From contig NZ_JABTTE010000021.1 of assembly GCF_013303125.1 (NCBI RefSeq), positions 1 through 64,000 on the forward strand: 64,000 nucleotides of DNA. The letters are read 5' to 3'. This document shows, one piece after another, positions 45,645 to 55,800 of the stretch. This stretch comes from Calidifontibacillus erzurumensis (GTDB lineage Bacteria; Bacillota; Bacilli; Bacillales; Bacillaceae_J). The notes beneath the pieces were generated by a model. It was not told the DNA's origin, searched no databases, and saw only the letters and a program-made list of their open reading frames with translations. The position numbers and the translations under genes are program-made. Positions within the stretch are counted from its first letter, which is position 1. Every line of letters starts with the position of its first letter.

Positions 45645-45962
45645 TTGATTAAAGCAAATTCCATAAAAAGAGGGTTACTCCTTGAACGTGATAAAAAGCG
45701 CTATCGTCTCAAAGAAAAGCTTACAATTACCATCAAGAGCCTTTTTGGGGATATTCACTTGGAACGAAATTACTATCAAGACCAAGAAAAAGGGGAATAT
45801 GTCCATCTTCTTGATCGGTCATTGGAATTTGAAGGAGTAGGGGGCCTTAGTCCAATGGTGGAGGAAGCCGCGCTTGAATTGGCTATATCAGGGCCATCCT
45901 ATAGAAAGGCTGCTGATACGCTTGAAACACTACTTGGTTACCGAATAATCAGGCATGTATAA
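45645..45962 (+). pseudogene. ISLre2-family (UPF0236) transposase fragment
   Basis: About 105 codons, including ERDKKRYRLKEKLTITIKS, FGDIHLERNYY and GPSYRKAADTLETLLGYRI, match the N-terminal third of ISLre2-type transposases. The rest is absent, the frame stopping just before a new gene. It is a remnant of a former insertion. Confidence 0.8.
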
Positions 45963-45993
45963 AGTGGTATATAAAGAAAAAAGGAGGGACTAG

Positions 45994-46686
45994 ATGATGA
46001 AAAAGACATCGGTATTTGGGTTGGTTTTTTTATTGCTAGTTTCTGGTTGCACGAGCGAGGCGAACGACAAAGCGCATCTAGACAAACTAAACAAGCAAAT
46101 ACAAGAACAAGCGCAGGTTATTGATCGGCTGAAACAGGAGAACGAAGAATTGGCCAAAAAAGCGGCAGAGTGGCAAACAATAAACGATAAAAAGGTGTTG
46201 TCCGCTGCATTGGCGATTGTTGAGGCGCTGAAGGCGAAGGATATGGACCGGCTTGCGATGTATGCCCATCCGGACAAAGGGGTGCGCTTCAGTCCGTATG
46301 GCCATGTCGATCCATCCAGCGATATCGTGTTTGCAAAAGACGAGCTCCCTTCACTTATGGAAAGCAGCCGCATGTATCAATTTGGTACGTTTGACGGGTC
46401 TGGGGAGCCTATCATGATGACGTTTGGCGATTATTTTCAGAAGTTTGTTTATGACGTGGATTTTGCCAATCCGCATATGATTGGAAACAACATTGTGATT
46501 GGGAAAGGAAATACGCTGGAAAATATTCATGAAGTATATCCCAATGGAGTGTTTGTGGAGTTTCATTTTACCGGGTTTGACAAGCAATATAATGGAATGG
46601 ATTGGAAGAGCTTGCGCCTTGTTTTTGAACAAGATGGCGACATATGGCGGCTAGTTGGGATTGTTCATGATCAATGGACGATTTAA
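45994..46686 (+). CDS. Lipoprotein of unknown function
   Basis: Protein of 230 aa. The signal peptide ends in the lipobox LLVSGC (Cys about 19), so it should be lipid-anchored on the outer face of the membrane. A coiled coil (about 28-60, rich in Gln, Lys, Glu) spaces a globular domain of about 165 residues (KAKDMDRLAMYAHPDKGVRF to the end) that resembles SnoaL/NTF2-like sensor domains in shape. AAAGGAGGG precedes two consecutive ATG codons. Codon use is GC-richer than that of the island genes around it, so this may be native chromosome. Confidence 0.75.
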   Translation: MMKKTSVFGLVFLLLVSGCTSEANDKAHLDKLNKQIQEQAQVIDRLKQENEELAKKAAEWQTINDKKVLSAALAIVEALKAKDMDRLAMYAHPDKGVRFSPYGHVDPSSDIVFAKDELPSLMESSRMYQFGTFDGSGEPIMMTFGDYFQKFVYDVDFANPHMIGNNIVIGKGNTLENIHEVYPNGVFVEFHFTGFDKQYNGMDWKSLRLVFEQDGDIWRLVGIVHDQWTI

Positions 46687-47196
46687 GTCCAAACCGAAAC
46701 AAAGTGGGTTCGTTGAAAAAATACGGGGGACAAACAAGTTTGTTTTAAATGGATGAAATGGGGACGTAACCATTCGTGGTGGAACATGGATAAAGGAACA
46801 AATTTATTGAAAATGGACAAAAAAGTGGCTGATTCATCACTATACTATGGACGAACTTTTTCATGAATAAAAGGAAAATCAATATGTTGATCAATTAAAC
46901 GCAAGACATGGTCTTACTAATCCAATGTTGCATACAATATTCGTATTCACATTGGGAAGAAGTGACCAATAAAAATGAGGGAATAATATTCCCTCATTTT
47001 TGTTATTTTAGTGCCTATGGTCTCTACATCAAAGTCCTTAGGCCTTTGGTTTTTCTTTACTCATAGAGTGGAATAATTGTTTCACCTATGGAGAAACTTT
47101 GGGGAAAAGAGAAAAACATAGTAAAACTCACAAGTTAAGGGCAGAACACAAACGCTATGTTTCTAAAAAATGCAAACATCAATGGGACAGAAAAAT
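46687..47196. other. Gene-free region
   Basis: Only short broken frames are present. It includes the bidirectional hairpin at 46971-47001. Nothing else is recognisable. Confidence 0.5.
46971..47001. terminator. Bidirectional terminator
   Basis: AAAAATGAGGGAAT (46971-46984) and ATTCCCTCATTTTT (46988-47001) form a perfect 14-bp stem whose ends supply T-runs on both strands. Confidence 0.85.
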
Positions 47197-47229
47197 ACCC
47201 CACCCAATTTACACTAAATTTAGGTGGGG
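47190..47229 (-). terminator. Terminator of the secreted-protein gene
   Basis: CCCCACC (47198-47204) pairs with GGTGGGG (47223-47229), with extra AAATT/AATTT pairing inside. The minus strand continues TATTTTTC. Confidence 0.75.
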
Positions 47230-47263
47230 AAGATAAACAAAGTATATTTTATTTAGTGAAAGA

Positions 47264-48502
47264 TTAATGGCTAACCATAATATCATCAACCACAAATTGC
47301 CAGTAATGTTCTGTTTCTAATTCTAATTTCGTGATGCCATAATAATTTGCATCAAACCATTTTGGTCCAAGGGCTGAAAGTTTGAATTGATCTTCTGCTA
47401 TTAGCTTATCACCTTTCCAAGCTCGTATTTTCAAAATTTCTCCTTCTGCCTCATTAAACCAAGCAACGCCAAAATAAGCTCCATGGAAATTAAATCCTTT
47501 ATCATCTGAAATTGTTACTGGATATCCTGACGTGTTGTAGGCAACATATCGACCGGAAATAGTATTGTTAATATAGCCTTCACCGCTATAGAGTTTATTG
47601 TCTGTAATGATTAAGTTCGTCCATTTTAAACCAGCAACACCATTTGGGACTTTTTGTATTTCGGATTTTGTGATGTCCTCAAAAGTAACAACCTTGGTAT
47701 TTTTTGGTGCAGCTTTATTTTCATTGATATTTCCTAAAACAATTGTAGACATTTGAACTGGCACATGGCCTAATTTAACTTTTCTTTGATAAACTTCATC
47801 ATTTGATAACGATTTGACTCTTATTTCCCAAATTCCTTCATCTCCAGTTACAGAAAAACTACCATCTTCATTTAAGGCAATAACATGTTCCTTCCCTGAA
47901 GGAGAAATAGCTGTCACTTTGATATTTTTCGGGTCTACGTTTGTAATAGAACCATTTTCTCCTATAGTTGCTATTTTGCCGTTAATTTTTCGAATTGGAC
48001 TTATTCCAGTTGGAGTTGGAACTTTGTCAGCAATGATACCAGGACGAGTGCCTGGTGCTTCTTTATATTTAATTTTTTGTACAGCGTTATTGCTTGTTAT
48101 TTCCCAGCCTGGAGGTGGGATGACTTCGAATGTATACTCACCAGGTTCACTAACGTCAACTGGTGAGGCGTTCATTGAATTTGTAAAGTTTACAAAACCG
48201 TTGAGATTAGATCTCCGAATAATATAAGAATGATCAGGTCTTGTCATTTTAACAGCAATATTTACAATTGGCTGATCTTCCGTATCGTATTCGCCATTTT
48301 TATTGATATCGTTGTATATGTAATGAGAAACATTGGCAACGTTTGTATTGATAGGATACCAATCACTACGTTCAGGGTATAAGGTATGTTTCAAATCATC
48401 GGAGTCATTAGCGTAAACGTTAGCACTCATATTTCCTAATCCACTATATAAAACTAGTAAAATTAAAATTGCTAAAATACACCTGTTTTTTAGTGCGTTC
48501 AT
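47264..48502 (-). CDS. Secreted protein with SdrD-B-like domain
   Basis: Protein of 412 aa with a signal peptide (about 8-32, cleavage near SANVYAND). A domain at about 55-140 begins HYIYNDINKNGEYDTEDQPI, the DxNxNGxxD calcium-loop start of SdrD B/Cna-B repeats. A second beta domain (about 170-250) contains GSFSVTGDEG. The C-terminal about 130 residues end YWQFVVDDIMV, recalling lectin-like or PEP-CTERM-type modules. There is no LPxTG anchor, so it is probably released. The start is the ATG after AAAGGAG. It may be an adhesin or matrix component; the function is not known. Confidence 0.7.
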   Translation of the reverse strand: MNALKNRCILAILILLVLYSGLGNMSANVYANDSDDLKHTLYPERSDWYPINTNVANVSHYIYNDINKNGEYDTEDQPIVNIAVKMTRPDHSYIIRRSNLNGFVNFTNSMNASPVDVSEPGEYTFEVIPPPGWEITSNNAVQKIKYKEAPGTRPGIIADKVPTPTGISPIRKINGKIATIGENGSITNVDPKNIKVTAISPSGKEHVIALNEDGSFSVTGDEGIWEIRVKSLSNDEVYQRKVKLGHVPVQMSTIVLGNINENKAAPKNTKVVTFEDITKSEIQKVPNGVAGLKWTNLIITDNKLYSGEGYINNTISGRYVAYNTSGYPVTISDDKGFNFHGAYFGVAWFNEAEGEILKIRAWKGDKLIAEDQFKLSALGPKWFDANYYGITKLELETEHYWQFVVDDIMVSH

Positions 48503-49590
48503 AGTCGTTCTACTCCTTTCCATCGTTATCTATATAATGACTACTATTTTTTTAAGTAAATCTATGGGGAAGTAATAAATTTTTGGGCTAGTTGTCTGAG
48601 GCTTGGGCTTGACTCTTTCATTATATCAAATAAAATACAAATTTTTACATAAAGTGAGAAAAATATACAATTCTTTCGATTTCTGTTTACATTTACGACA
48701 CATTTTATTGGTAAAAAATTTGGGGGGAAAGTTTAAAACTAATATCGTCAGGACTAAAATTTAAAAGCGCTTTGAAGATGTTATCTTGTCATAATATACA
48801 GGTACTTCATGTTCATTTTTCGGGCATGTTAAATAGAACCCCACTCTTAGATATCTATTAAGTTTTATATTTGTTGATAGATTAAAAATGAAAAATTGAG
48901 AAAATGAGAGATTAAGTGTGTAATTGTCCAAAATTCTGGGGTTAATCCAAATGAATGTGTAAAACAACAAGAACATATTAGACTAGAGTGTGGGATGATT
49001 TGAAATTAATAATTGGAGAAGGGACGACTAGACATCATCGGAAAGGGGGAAGAGCGTAAAAGGGGTGTTTAAAACTACTCCCTGAACATACTATTTAATT
49101 CCATTTACAAAACACTCCAAAAAGTATATTACTAAAATAATAACCTCTTTTTAAAATTTCAAATATCTCTATTTGTTTTTAAAAGGAAACAATTTTGCAA
49201 TTAAGAGGGATTAATTAGATTACAATTTTAATGATGTATAGCTCTACTGAATGATTCTAATCGCTATCGGCTCTAGTCGTTTGTGACCGAGAAAATTACG
49301 ATTAACCGTATCTTTTTCTTAATTTTTGTTTATTATACAGTGCATCAAAAAATAGATCCTAACCTTTGGTGAAGGGGTCAATTTCTTTTTATTTTGTAGC
49401 TATTGCAAAAGCTAGAAAACCCGGTCTCTTGGCGCAATTAATTACTGAACCGAGTTTCATAATACGATATGATAGATAGTGAGAAAGAGAAGGATCATAA
49501 CCCGGTTGCTGGTGGATACCAAGGTTTTATCTACTAGCAGATTGTGTCCATTCTTGTGGACATTAGAAGGAAAAATCGGAGGGGATGATT
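48503..49590. other. Long gene-free region before the Wadjet operon
   Basis: About 1.1 kb of mainly AT-rich DNA without a supported gene. Just before jetD (49505-49565) there are two adjacent hairpins, CTGGTGGATA with TATCTACTAG and TGTCCA with TGGACA, which may shape the leader of the defence mRNA. No T-run follows them. Confidence 0.5.
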
Positions 49591-50610
49591 ATGCTTAGAG
49601 AACAACTTTTTACATATTCTCATACTTTTATAACATTGGACCAACTAGAATCACGTTCATCAACGACAAGTTACCTAGAATTTGCAAAAGAAATTCAGCA
49701 GCTTGAAAATGAAGGAATAATAATCCGTGTGGCTAGTGCAGGACAAAATGGGAAAGAACCTTCACTCTTTTATAAATACAGAATTCAGAAAGGGAAACTT
49801 CGTCAAGAGCTTCATCAAGAAATTGAAAGAACGCGCCTTCACTTACATTCAGCGCTTCAATTAGATTCTTACTTTCACTTATCACCAAAAGAATGGAATG
49901 AAGATTTACCGTATATTGAGAAAATTAGTCAATATCTACAACAAAATGGTTTTCCGGAAGAGGAAGCACCAGCACCAGAAAGGAGTTTGGAATTAGTAGG
50001 TGATGAAAAATGGATACAAGAAAAGGGTGGGGATAAGCTGTTAGAACACTTGCAAATTTGGGATGAACTAAAAATCATTCCTGTTCATGATCCTCTTAGT
50101 TTTGCATTAAATCCTACAGTGATTAACAAACAACATCATTACCACCTTATAGTTGAAAATAAAACAACTTTTGATGGATTGTTAAGTGAACTCATTTATA
50201 CCCCCTTTACTACTCTAATTTATGGTCAAGGGTATAAAATTACGAAAAGTATTGAACATTTTTCAAGACAGCTGCCACTATCTGGTCATCACACAATTTA
50301 TTATTTTGGCGATATTGATTGGGAAGGGATTAAGATATGGCATTTACTTAGTGAAAAAATTGAAGTCATACCAGCCATCCCTTTTTATGAAGCAGCTTTA
50401 ACGAAACAAGCGATCCCAATGAAAAAGAAACAAAATCCAAATCAAGAAGCAAACAAAGCGTTCTTTGCTTATTTAAATGAAAAAATAGAAGCGAAAATGT
50501 TAGAAATATTAAAAAATAACCAATACTTACCACAAGAGGTACTTTCCTCAAAAGAGTTAAGGGAAATTTGGAGGGACAGCGATTGGAACACTCCCTTAAG
50601 CCAATCATAA
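49591..50610 (+). CDS. jetD: Wadjet nuclease subunit JetD
   Basis: Protein of 339 aa, the cutting subunit of the Wadjet anti-plasmid system. An N-terminal winged-helix-like part (about 1-150) precedes a TOPRIM fold with the catalytic Glu in HLIVENKTTF and the DxD metal site in YYFGDIDWEGIKIW, as in topoisomerase VI A. The start is the ATG 6 bases after GGAGGGG. Its 3' end overlaps jetA by 28 bases. Unlike the best-known Bacillus cereus operon, here jetD comes first, which occurs in some Wadjet subtypes. Confidence 0.85.
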   Translation: MLREQLFTYSHTFITLDQLESRSSTTSYLEFAKEIQQLENEGIIIRVASAGQNGKEPSLFYKYRIQKGKLRQELHQEIERTRLHLHSALQLDSYFHLSPKEWNEDLPYIEKISQYLQQNGFPEEEAPAPERSLELVGDEKWIQEKGGDKLLEHLQIWDELKIIPVHDPLSFALNPTVINKQHHYHLIVENKTTFDGLLSELIYTPFTTLIYGQGYKITKSIEHFSRQLPLSGHHTIYYFGDIDWEGIKIWHLLSEKIEVIPAIPFYEAALTKQAIPMKKKQNPNQEANKAFFAYLNEKIEAKMLEILKNNQYLPQEVLSSKELREIWRDSDWNTPLSQS

Positions 50611-52073
50611 CAAAAGACTATAAAGAGCGTTTTAGAAGGATTCAACTATTTGAACCTCTTGAAGAGTTAGCAAGGAAAAGCCGTACCGATGGGAATGGTA
50701 AAGTCATCGATATAAAAAGCCTTGGCCTCTTTACATTACTGTTTTTTTTCGAAATGAAATTGATGCGAGAAAGAAAAACAGGTATTAAAGAATTAGCTCA
50801 ATTTTTACAACATGTAACGGAGTCTGTATACAAGCTTGATGAGAAACAGTGGGAGGATATGGCACGTTTAATCTTGACTACCTTTCGACCAGGTACAGGG
50901 AAGAAGAGAATTGTCACCTTTTATAATTGGGAAACGGGGCATGAAGATGAAATCATTTTTTCTTACATAAAAGCAACAGATTTTGATGCGAAAACGAACC
51001 GTCAATTTTATGCCCTTGATGATGATGGATTGGAATTAGTGTTTGCGACAAAAGAATATTTTCAAGAATTCCAGTTATCGATTCATCAGTTGATGTTGAG
51101 AAAGTTGCTAGAAAAGGGAGAGTTTTCAGGAGCGTTACGCCAAATTAATGAAATGCGTATGGATGTCGAAACGATTTCTGATCGGATGTTGCAATTGGAG
51201 CATGAAATTAAGCGAAATATTATTTCTTTAGAAACACAAAATCGCTTTTTACAAGTCATAGAAGATCGGAACTACCGTCTTCAACTCGAAAATGAAGAAT
51301 TTCAAGAGCTACAACAATTTGTAAAAGAAACGAAACAGATGCTGTATTATCAAACGGAACGTCAGGAAAAGGATGCCTATGATTTACTTCTACAAATTGA
51401 AAAAGAATTAAGTCTTGTCCATAGTCAACATCGTGATTTATTCAATCAAGGATTACTACTAAAAAAACATGCGCTAGAAGCAGCGGAAGAAGCTCTTTAT
51501 TATGTAGGGGTGGATCAATTTAATTTTGATCAAGATATTACATCAACAATTATTAGTACACCTCTTCCTTTAGAGTCGATGAAGGGGATTGTCGCTCCAT
51601 TTCTTACATTAGAAAAGAAACAAACGTGGTCCTTGTTATCAATATTTGCCCCTCAATCATGGTCAGAGGAAGAACAGAGTGGAACGAGTACAAGATTTGC
51701 GGAAATCCTAGATGAAGAGGCACAAGAACAGTATGCAAAACAAATTCGAGCTTTATATGGTGAAATGATGGTACGGATGCTGACGGATTTTGAAGGGGAA
51801 AAGGAGTGGACATTACAGACGTGGATAAATCAATTGAATGCAGAACATCACCCTTGGTTAGAGAAAAGGCAGTTTTATGATTTTATTCTTCTTTGTCACC
51901 AAAGAAGTCCGCTTTCTGCCGGACATCATGTTGAAGAAGAGGGGTCACAGCATTTATTAGACAAAGTGTTAGAGCAATTGAAAGGGAAAACATTGGATGT
52001 TCAAGAGCTTCCTGAACTTATTAAAGTAAACGATCGCTTTGAGATACAAAATATGCTATTTATTTATAAATAA
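50583..52073 (+). CDS. jetA: Wadjet kleisin-like subunit JetA
   Basis: Protein of 496 aa, the MukF-like kleisin that bridges the JetC heads. It has a mostly helical N-terminus with a winged-helix region (DIKSLGLFTLLFFFEMKLM), a central coiled region (EFSGALRQINEMRMDVETISDRM) and a C-terminal winged-helix end. The start is TTG at 50583, 7 bases after GGAGGG; an earlier TTG lies inside that site. It overlaps jetD, showing tight co-expression. Assignment rests on gene order with JetB, JetC and JetD. Confidence 0.8.
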   Translation: MEHSLKPIITKDYKERFRRIQLFEPLEELARKSRTDGNGKVIDIKSLGLFTLLFFFEMKLMRERKTGIKELAQFLQHVTESVYKLDEKQWEDMARLILTTFRPGTGKKRIVTFYNWETGHEDEIIFSYIKATDFDAKTNRQFYALDDDGLELVFATKEYFQEFQLSIHQLMLRKLLEKGEFSGALRQINEMRMDVETISDRMLQLEHEIKRNIISLETQNRFLQVIEDRNYRLQLENEEFQELQQFVKETKQMLYYQTERQEKDAYDLLLQIEKELSLVHSQHRDLFNQGLLLKKHALEAAEEALYYVGVDQFNFDQDITSTIISTPLPLESMKGIVAPFLTLEKKQTWSLLSIFAPQSWSEEEQSGTSTRFAEILDEEAQEQYAKQIRALYGEMMVRMLTDFEGEKEWTLQTWINQLNAEHHPWLEKRQFYDFILLCHQRSPLSAGHHVEEEGSQHLLDKVLEQLKGKTLDVQELPELIKVNDRFEIQNMLFIYK

Positions 52074-52089
52074 AAGGACGGGGAGATTC

Positions 52090-52833
52090 GTGAGGTATAA
52101 TCAAGAAGATATTTTTAAAGCTTTTTCGATATTTACAGAACTAGCACAAAAGGGTGTGGCTGGCGGTGACTTTGTCAAATCGTACAAGGTGGAAGAGGCT
52201 GTCCGTGCGTTAACAGATCATTTTGTTTCTATGAATGATGCAGACTGCATTGTTGTTGGACAAGAATTGTATTTAATTCCAAAATCAAAGCTATCACCTT
52301 TTCATATTAGTAATGAACAGTTGAAGAAAATGCACTTGCCGTCAAAGGCGACAAATGTAGATTTATATCTTCTTTATTTCTGTACGATTGTGTTTATCGG
52401 TTGTTTTTACAATAGTTATACGACGAAGGAGCCCACATTAGACTTTTTAACGATAGATCGATGGCTTCTAGAAGTCAATAAACGAATGGATAGTTTAAAA
52501 GAGCATGATGAAGAAACGTTGAAAGAAAAGGAAAAAGAATATTCCTATCGGTGGACAGCATTAATTGAGAAGTGGGATGCGCTTGATGATGTTAAAGAAA
52601 CAGCATCTAGACAAGCGGGGAATACAATAAGTCGATTAAGTTTTTTAGATACGGTTCGCCGCTTTTTAGAACATTATGAACTCATCGAACAAATCGGTGA
52701 TGGAGAATATGCTTTAACAGAAAAAACGAAAGTCATCGTTGGCCGATATTTTATGGAACAAGAATTTAATCGAGGAATCATGGAATTTTTATATTCCTTT
52801 GAAGAAAGGGAGGAACATTATGCCGGCCATTAG
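52090..52833 (+). CDS. jetB: Wadjet KITE-like subunit JetB (DUF6063-like)
   Basis: Protein of 247 aa, the MukE-like subunit that binds the kleisin. It is made of winged-helix-type segments (QEDIFKAFSIFTELAQKG at the start and LSFLDTVRRFLEHYELIEQI with GEYALTEKT near the end). The start is GTG, 5-6 bases after ACGGGGAG. Its last 14 bases overlap jetC. The family resembles DUF6063 proteins found beside JetC ATPases. Confidence 0.8.
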   Translation: MRYNQEDIFKAFSIFTELAQKGVAGGDFVKSYKVEEAVRALTDHFVSMNDADCIVVGQELYLIPKSKLSPFHISNEQLKKMHLPSKATNVDLYLLYFCTIVFIGCFYNSYTTKEPTLDFLTIDRWLLEVNKRMDSLKEHDEETLKEKEKEYSYRWTALIEKWDALDDVKETASRQAGNTISRLSFLDTVRRFLEHYELIEQIGDGEYALTEKTKVIVGRYFMEQEFNRGIMEFLYSFEEREEHYAGH

Positions 52834-55800
52834 TAAAATTCGCTTAACAAATGTCGTCTATGAATATGGACAAAAACGATACCATGATGAAATATTTCTG
52901 TTTGATGGACATAACGGTGCGATTGTTTTAGAAAATGGCGGCGGAAAATCAGTTTTTATTCAAACCGTTTTACAAGCTGTTTTTCCCCATGCTGAGGTGG
53001 GAGAGCGGAAAACAAAGGATACGATCACTCTCGATGAAGGTCCTGCTCATATTGCAATAGAATGGTTGTTAAATGAAAAGCCGAGAAGATATGCTGTCAC
53101 TGCTGTTACCCTTTTTAAAAAATCAAATGGTATTGATTCGCTTCGCTATGTGTATGAGTACGGCGAAAATGATCCTCATTCGATAGAAAAAATTCCCTTT
53201 GTACAAGGAGAAGGGAAAGAAAAACGGCCAAGTAGTCGTGGAGAAATGGCTGACTATTATTCCTATATGGCTAATCAATATAGCAGGAATGCGAAAACTT
53301 TTCCTCAATCGATTAAATCATATCGGGAATATATTGAAAAATCATTCCATATTATTGCAGGAGAATGGGAAAGCATTATACGAATTAATGGTGCCGAAGG
53401 GGATGTTGAGGCATTTTTTGAAAACTGCAAGAAAACAAATGAGTTAATTGATCGTCTATTAATTCCTTCTGTAGAAAAGGGAATAGCAGGCTTTCATAAA
53501 GACGTTTTTGTGGATATGTTTGAAAATCGACGTGACCAATTTAAAAAATATAAAGAGTTAAAAGAAACGATTAATCAAAACAAACGGCTTAGTAAGGAAT
53601 TACAAGCTTATGTGAACCAATTTCAAAAAGTTGATGAAACTGAAAAAGAATATACGTATGCAAGACGTAAGGCTAAAGGATATCAAACTTATATAGTTGA
53701 GGAATTAGAACATATTACGTCCAATTTAGAAAAAATTGAAATCGCTTTTGAAGAGTGGCATGAACAAAATCGTAGTCTGTCAATGAAAAAGGATTCCTTA
53801 ACAATTCGAAAAGAACAACAAAAGTTAAAAGATTTGCAAGAAAAAGCCAATGCCATTTGGCAAAGGCTCGTGGAATTAGAAGATCTTTTGCAAAAAAACA
53901 CGCATGAATATTATTCATTACAATTTGCTGGAGCAAGAGAAGAAATTTTGAAAGAACAAGAGAACATTGAATGGTTTGAACGAGAACTGCAAAAGGTTGA
54001 TCAAGATTCAGATATCGAAGACGTAGTTATTCAATTAGAAAAAGTCAATGGCCAACTACACTATTTATTTCTTGAATTGAAAGAAAACATTGAAAAACAA
54101 ATTCGTGAAGCAAAATATGAGTTTAATCAACTGGCTGATCAACAAGATGGATTAAAAGAAAAACATCAAAAACTCCAACAAGACAAGGAACAATGGAAGG
54201 AACGATTGATTAAAACTCAAGCTTTAGCAGACTCTTATGTGAAGCAAATGAAATCTCTAAAATCGGAACTTGTTTCGCATGAAGATGAGTCGATAAACTA
54301 TCTCTTATCTCAATGGTCTGAAAAATTACAGACATTAGATGAAGAAAAAGTTGCTATCGTACAACAAATCAAGGAATTTGAACCAAGACTTGCGGAACTT
54401 AAAGTGAGAAGGAAGCAGCTTGAACACCAACTTCTTGAAAACCAGGCTAACCTTAAAGGACTGGAAGAGAAGAAAAATCAGTTTGATTTTCAACATAAAA
54501 AAATTTTATCAATTATAACAGAGATCATGCCTCATCGGAGTTTCATTGATAGCGTCTATAATCGCCAATCTTCTATTGAAAACCAACTGGAAGAACGAAT
54601 ATCGAAATTAAAACGACAAAAAGAAAAATTGATGGAAGAGGAACGACAAGCGAAACGATTCGTTGATGATTATTTGGAACAGGACCAATTTTTTGCAGAT
54701 CCTTATGTTGAAAAGAAAATTCAGCAATGGAATCAATTTGAATATTTAAAAACGGGGATTCAATATCTCCAATCCATTGGTAATGAATTTTTAATTGATC
54801 AAAATAATTATCCATTCTGGGCGCTTACGATCATTACAACTGAAAAAGATAAGAAAGATGTAAGAGAAAAAATTAAATCTATCCAACATCAGTTACAATA
54901 TCCAATTTTTATACTATCCACTAAAGAAGCAGAACAGCTAGTCAAAGGTGAATCAAGCTATGAAGAAGTTGTGGAGCCTGCTATTTGGCAAATGAATATT
55001 GATCAGAAGCGTTTTTCAGAATGGAAGGAACATATTGCACAAGAAGCAGAAAGAAAAACATTGAATCGGCTGGAAGTGGAACAAACGCTTCAAACGTGGG
55101 AAAGAACAGCAGAACAATTCCGGCAATTTTTACAAGATTATCCTCATGAAAAGTATACGATGATCACAGATGAAATCCAGTCGCTTTCTCATCATATCCA
55201 AAACTTGCAAGAGGAACAAAAAAAGCTTGAAGAAAAATTGATTGAGTTGGAAAAGGAATTAAAGTTGAAACGAAATGCCGTACACACGATGGAACTTGAA
55301 ATTCAAGATTTACAAAACCGCCTTATTCCAAATGCGATTAAGTATATAAACCTTGAGAAAGAGCATCGAGAACTGCAAAAGCAAATCACTGAATTTAACC
55401 AACAAATTAATAATTTAGTTGAACAAGAGAAATCTCTTGTTTCTCAATTAGATTATATTAATCAAGAACTGAATAGTAAGGAGAATGAAATTAAAAATTT
55501 AGAGTTCCAGCTTAAACTTGAAATAGATCGTAATGAATTATATAAAGCGGTAAAAGAGTACCGAATTGTTCAAACGAGTTCACCAATGGAAACAATTAAA
55601 CTTCAACAAAAGCAATTAAACGACCAAATCAATCAAATTCATACAACAAGAAGAGAATGGCAAAACCGAATTGAAAATAGTAAGCAACGAATTAATGATT
55701 TAAGAAAGCTCCAAACAAGATGGAAAAATGAATGGGAAAGCCTTGATGAAAATTATCCGTTCCCAATCAATGGCGATGAAAAAATTAATCAACTTGCTAA

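Noticed and set aside
48761-48976. Minus-strand reading frame of 71 codons
   Set aside because: No ribosome site, AT-rich composition producing Phe/Leu/Tyr by chance, and no recognisable domain.
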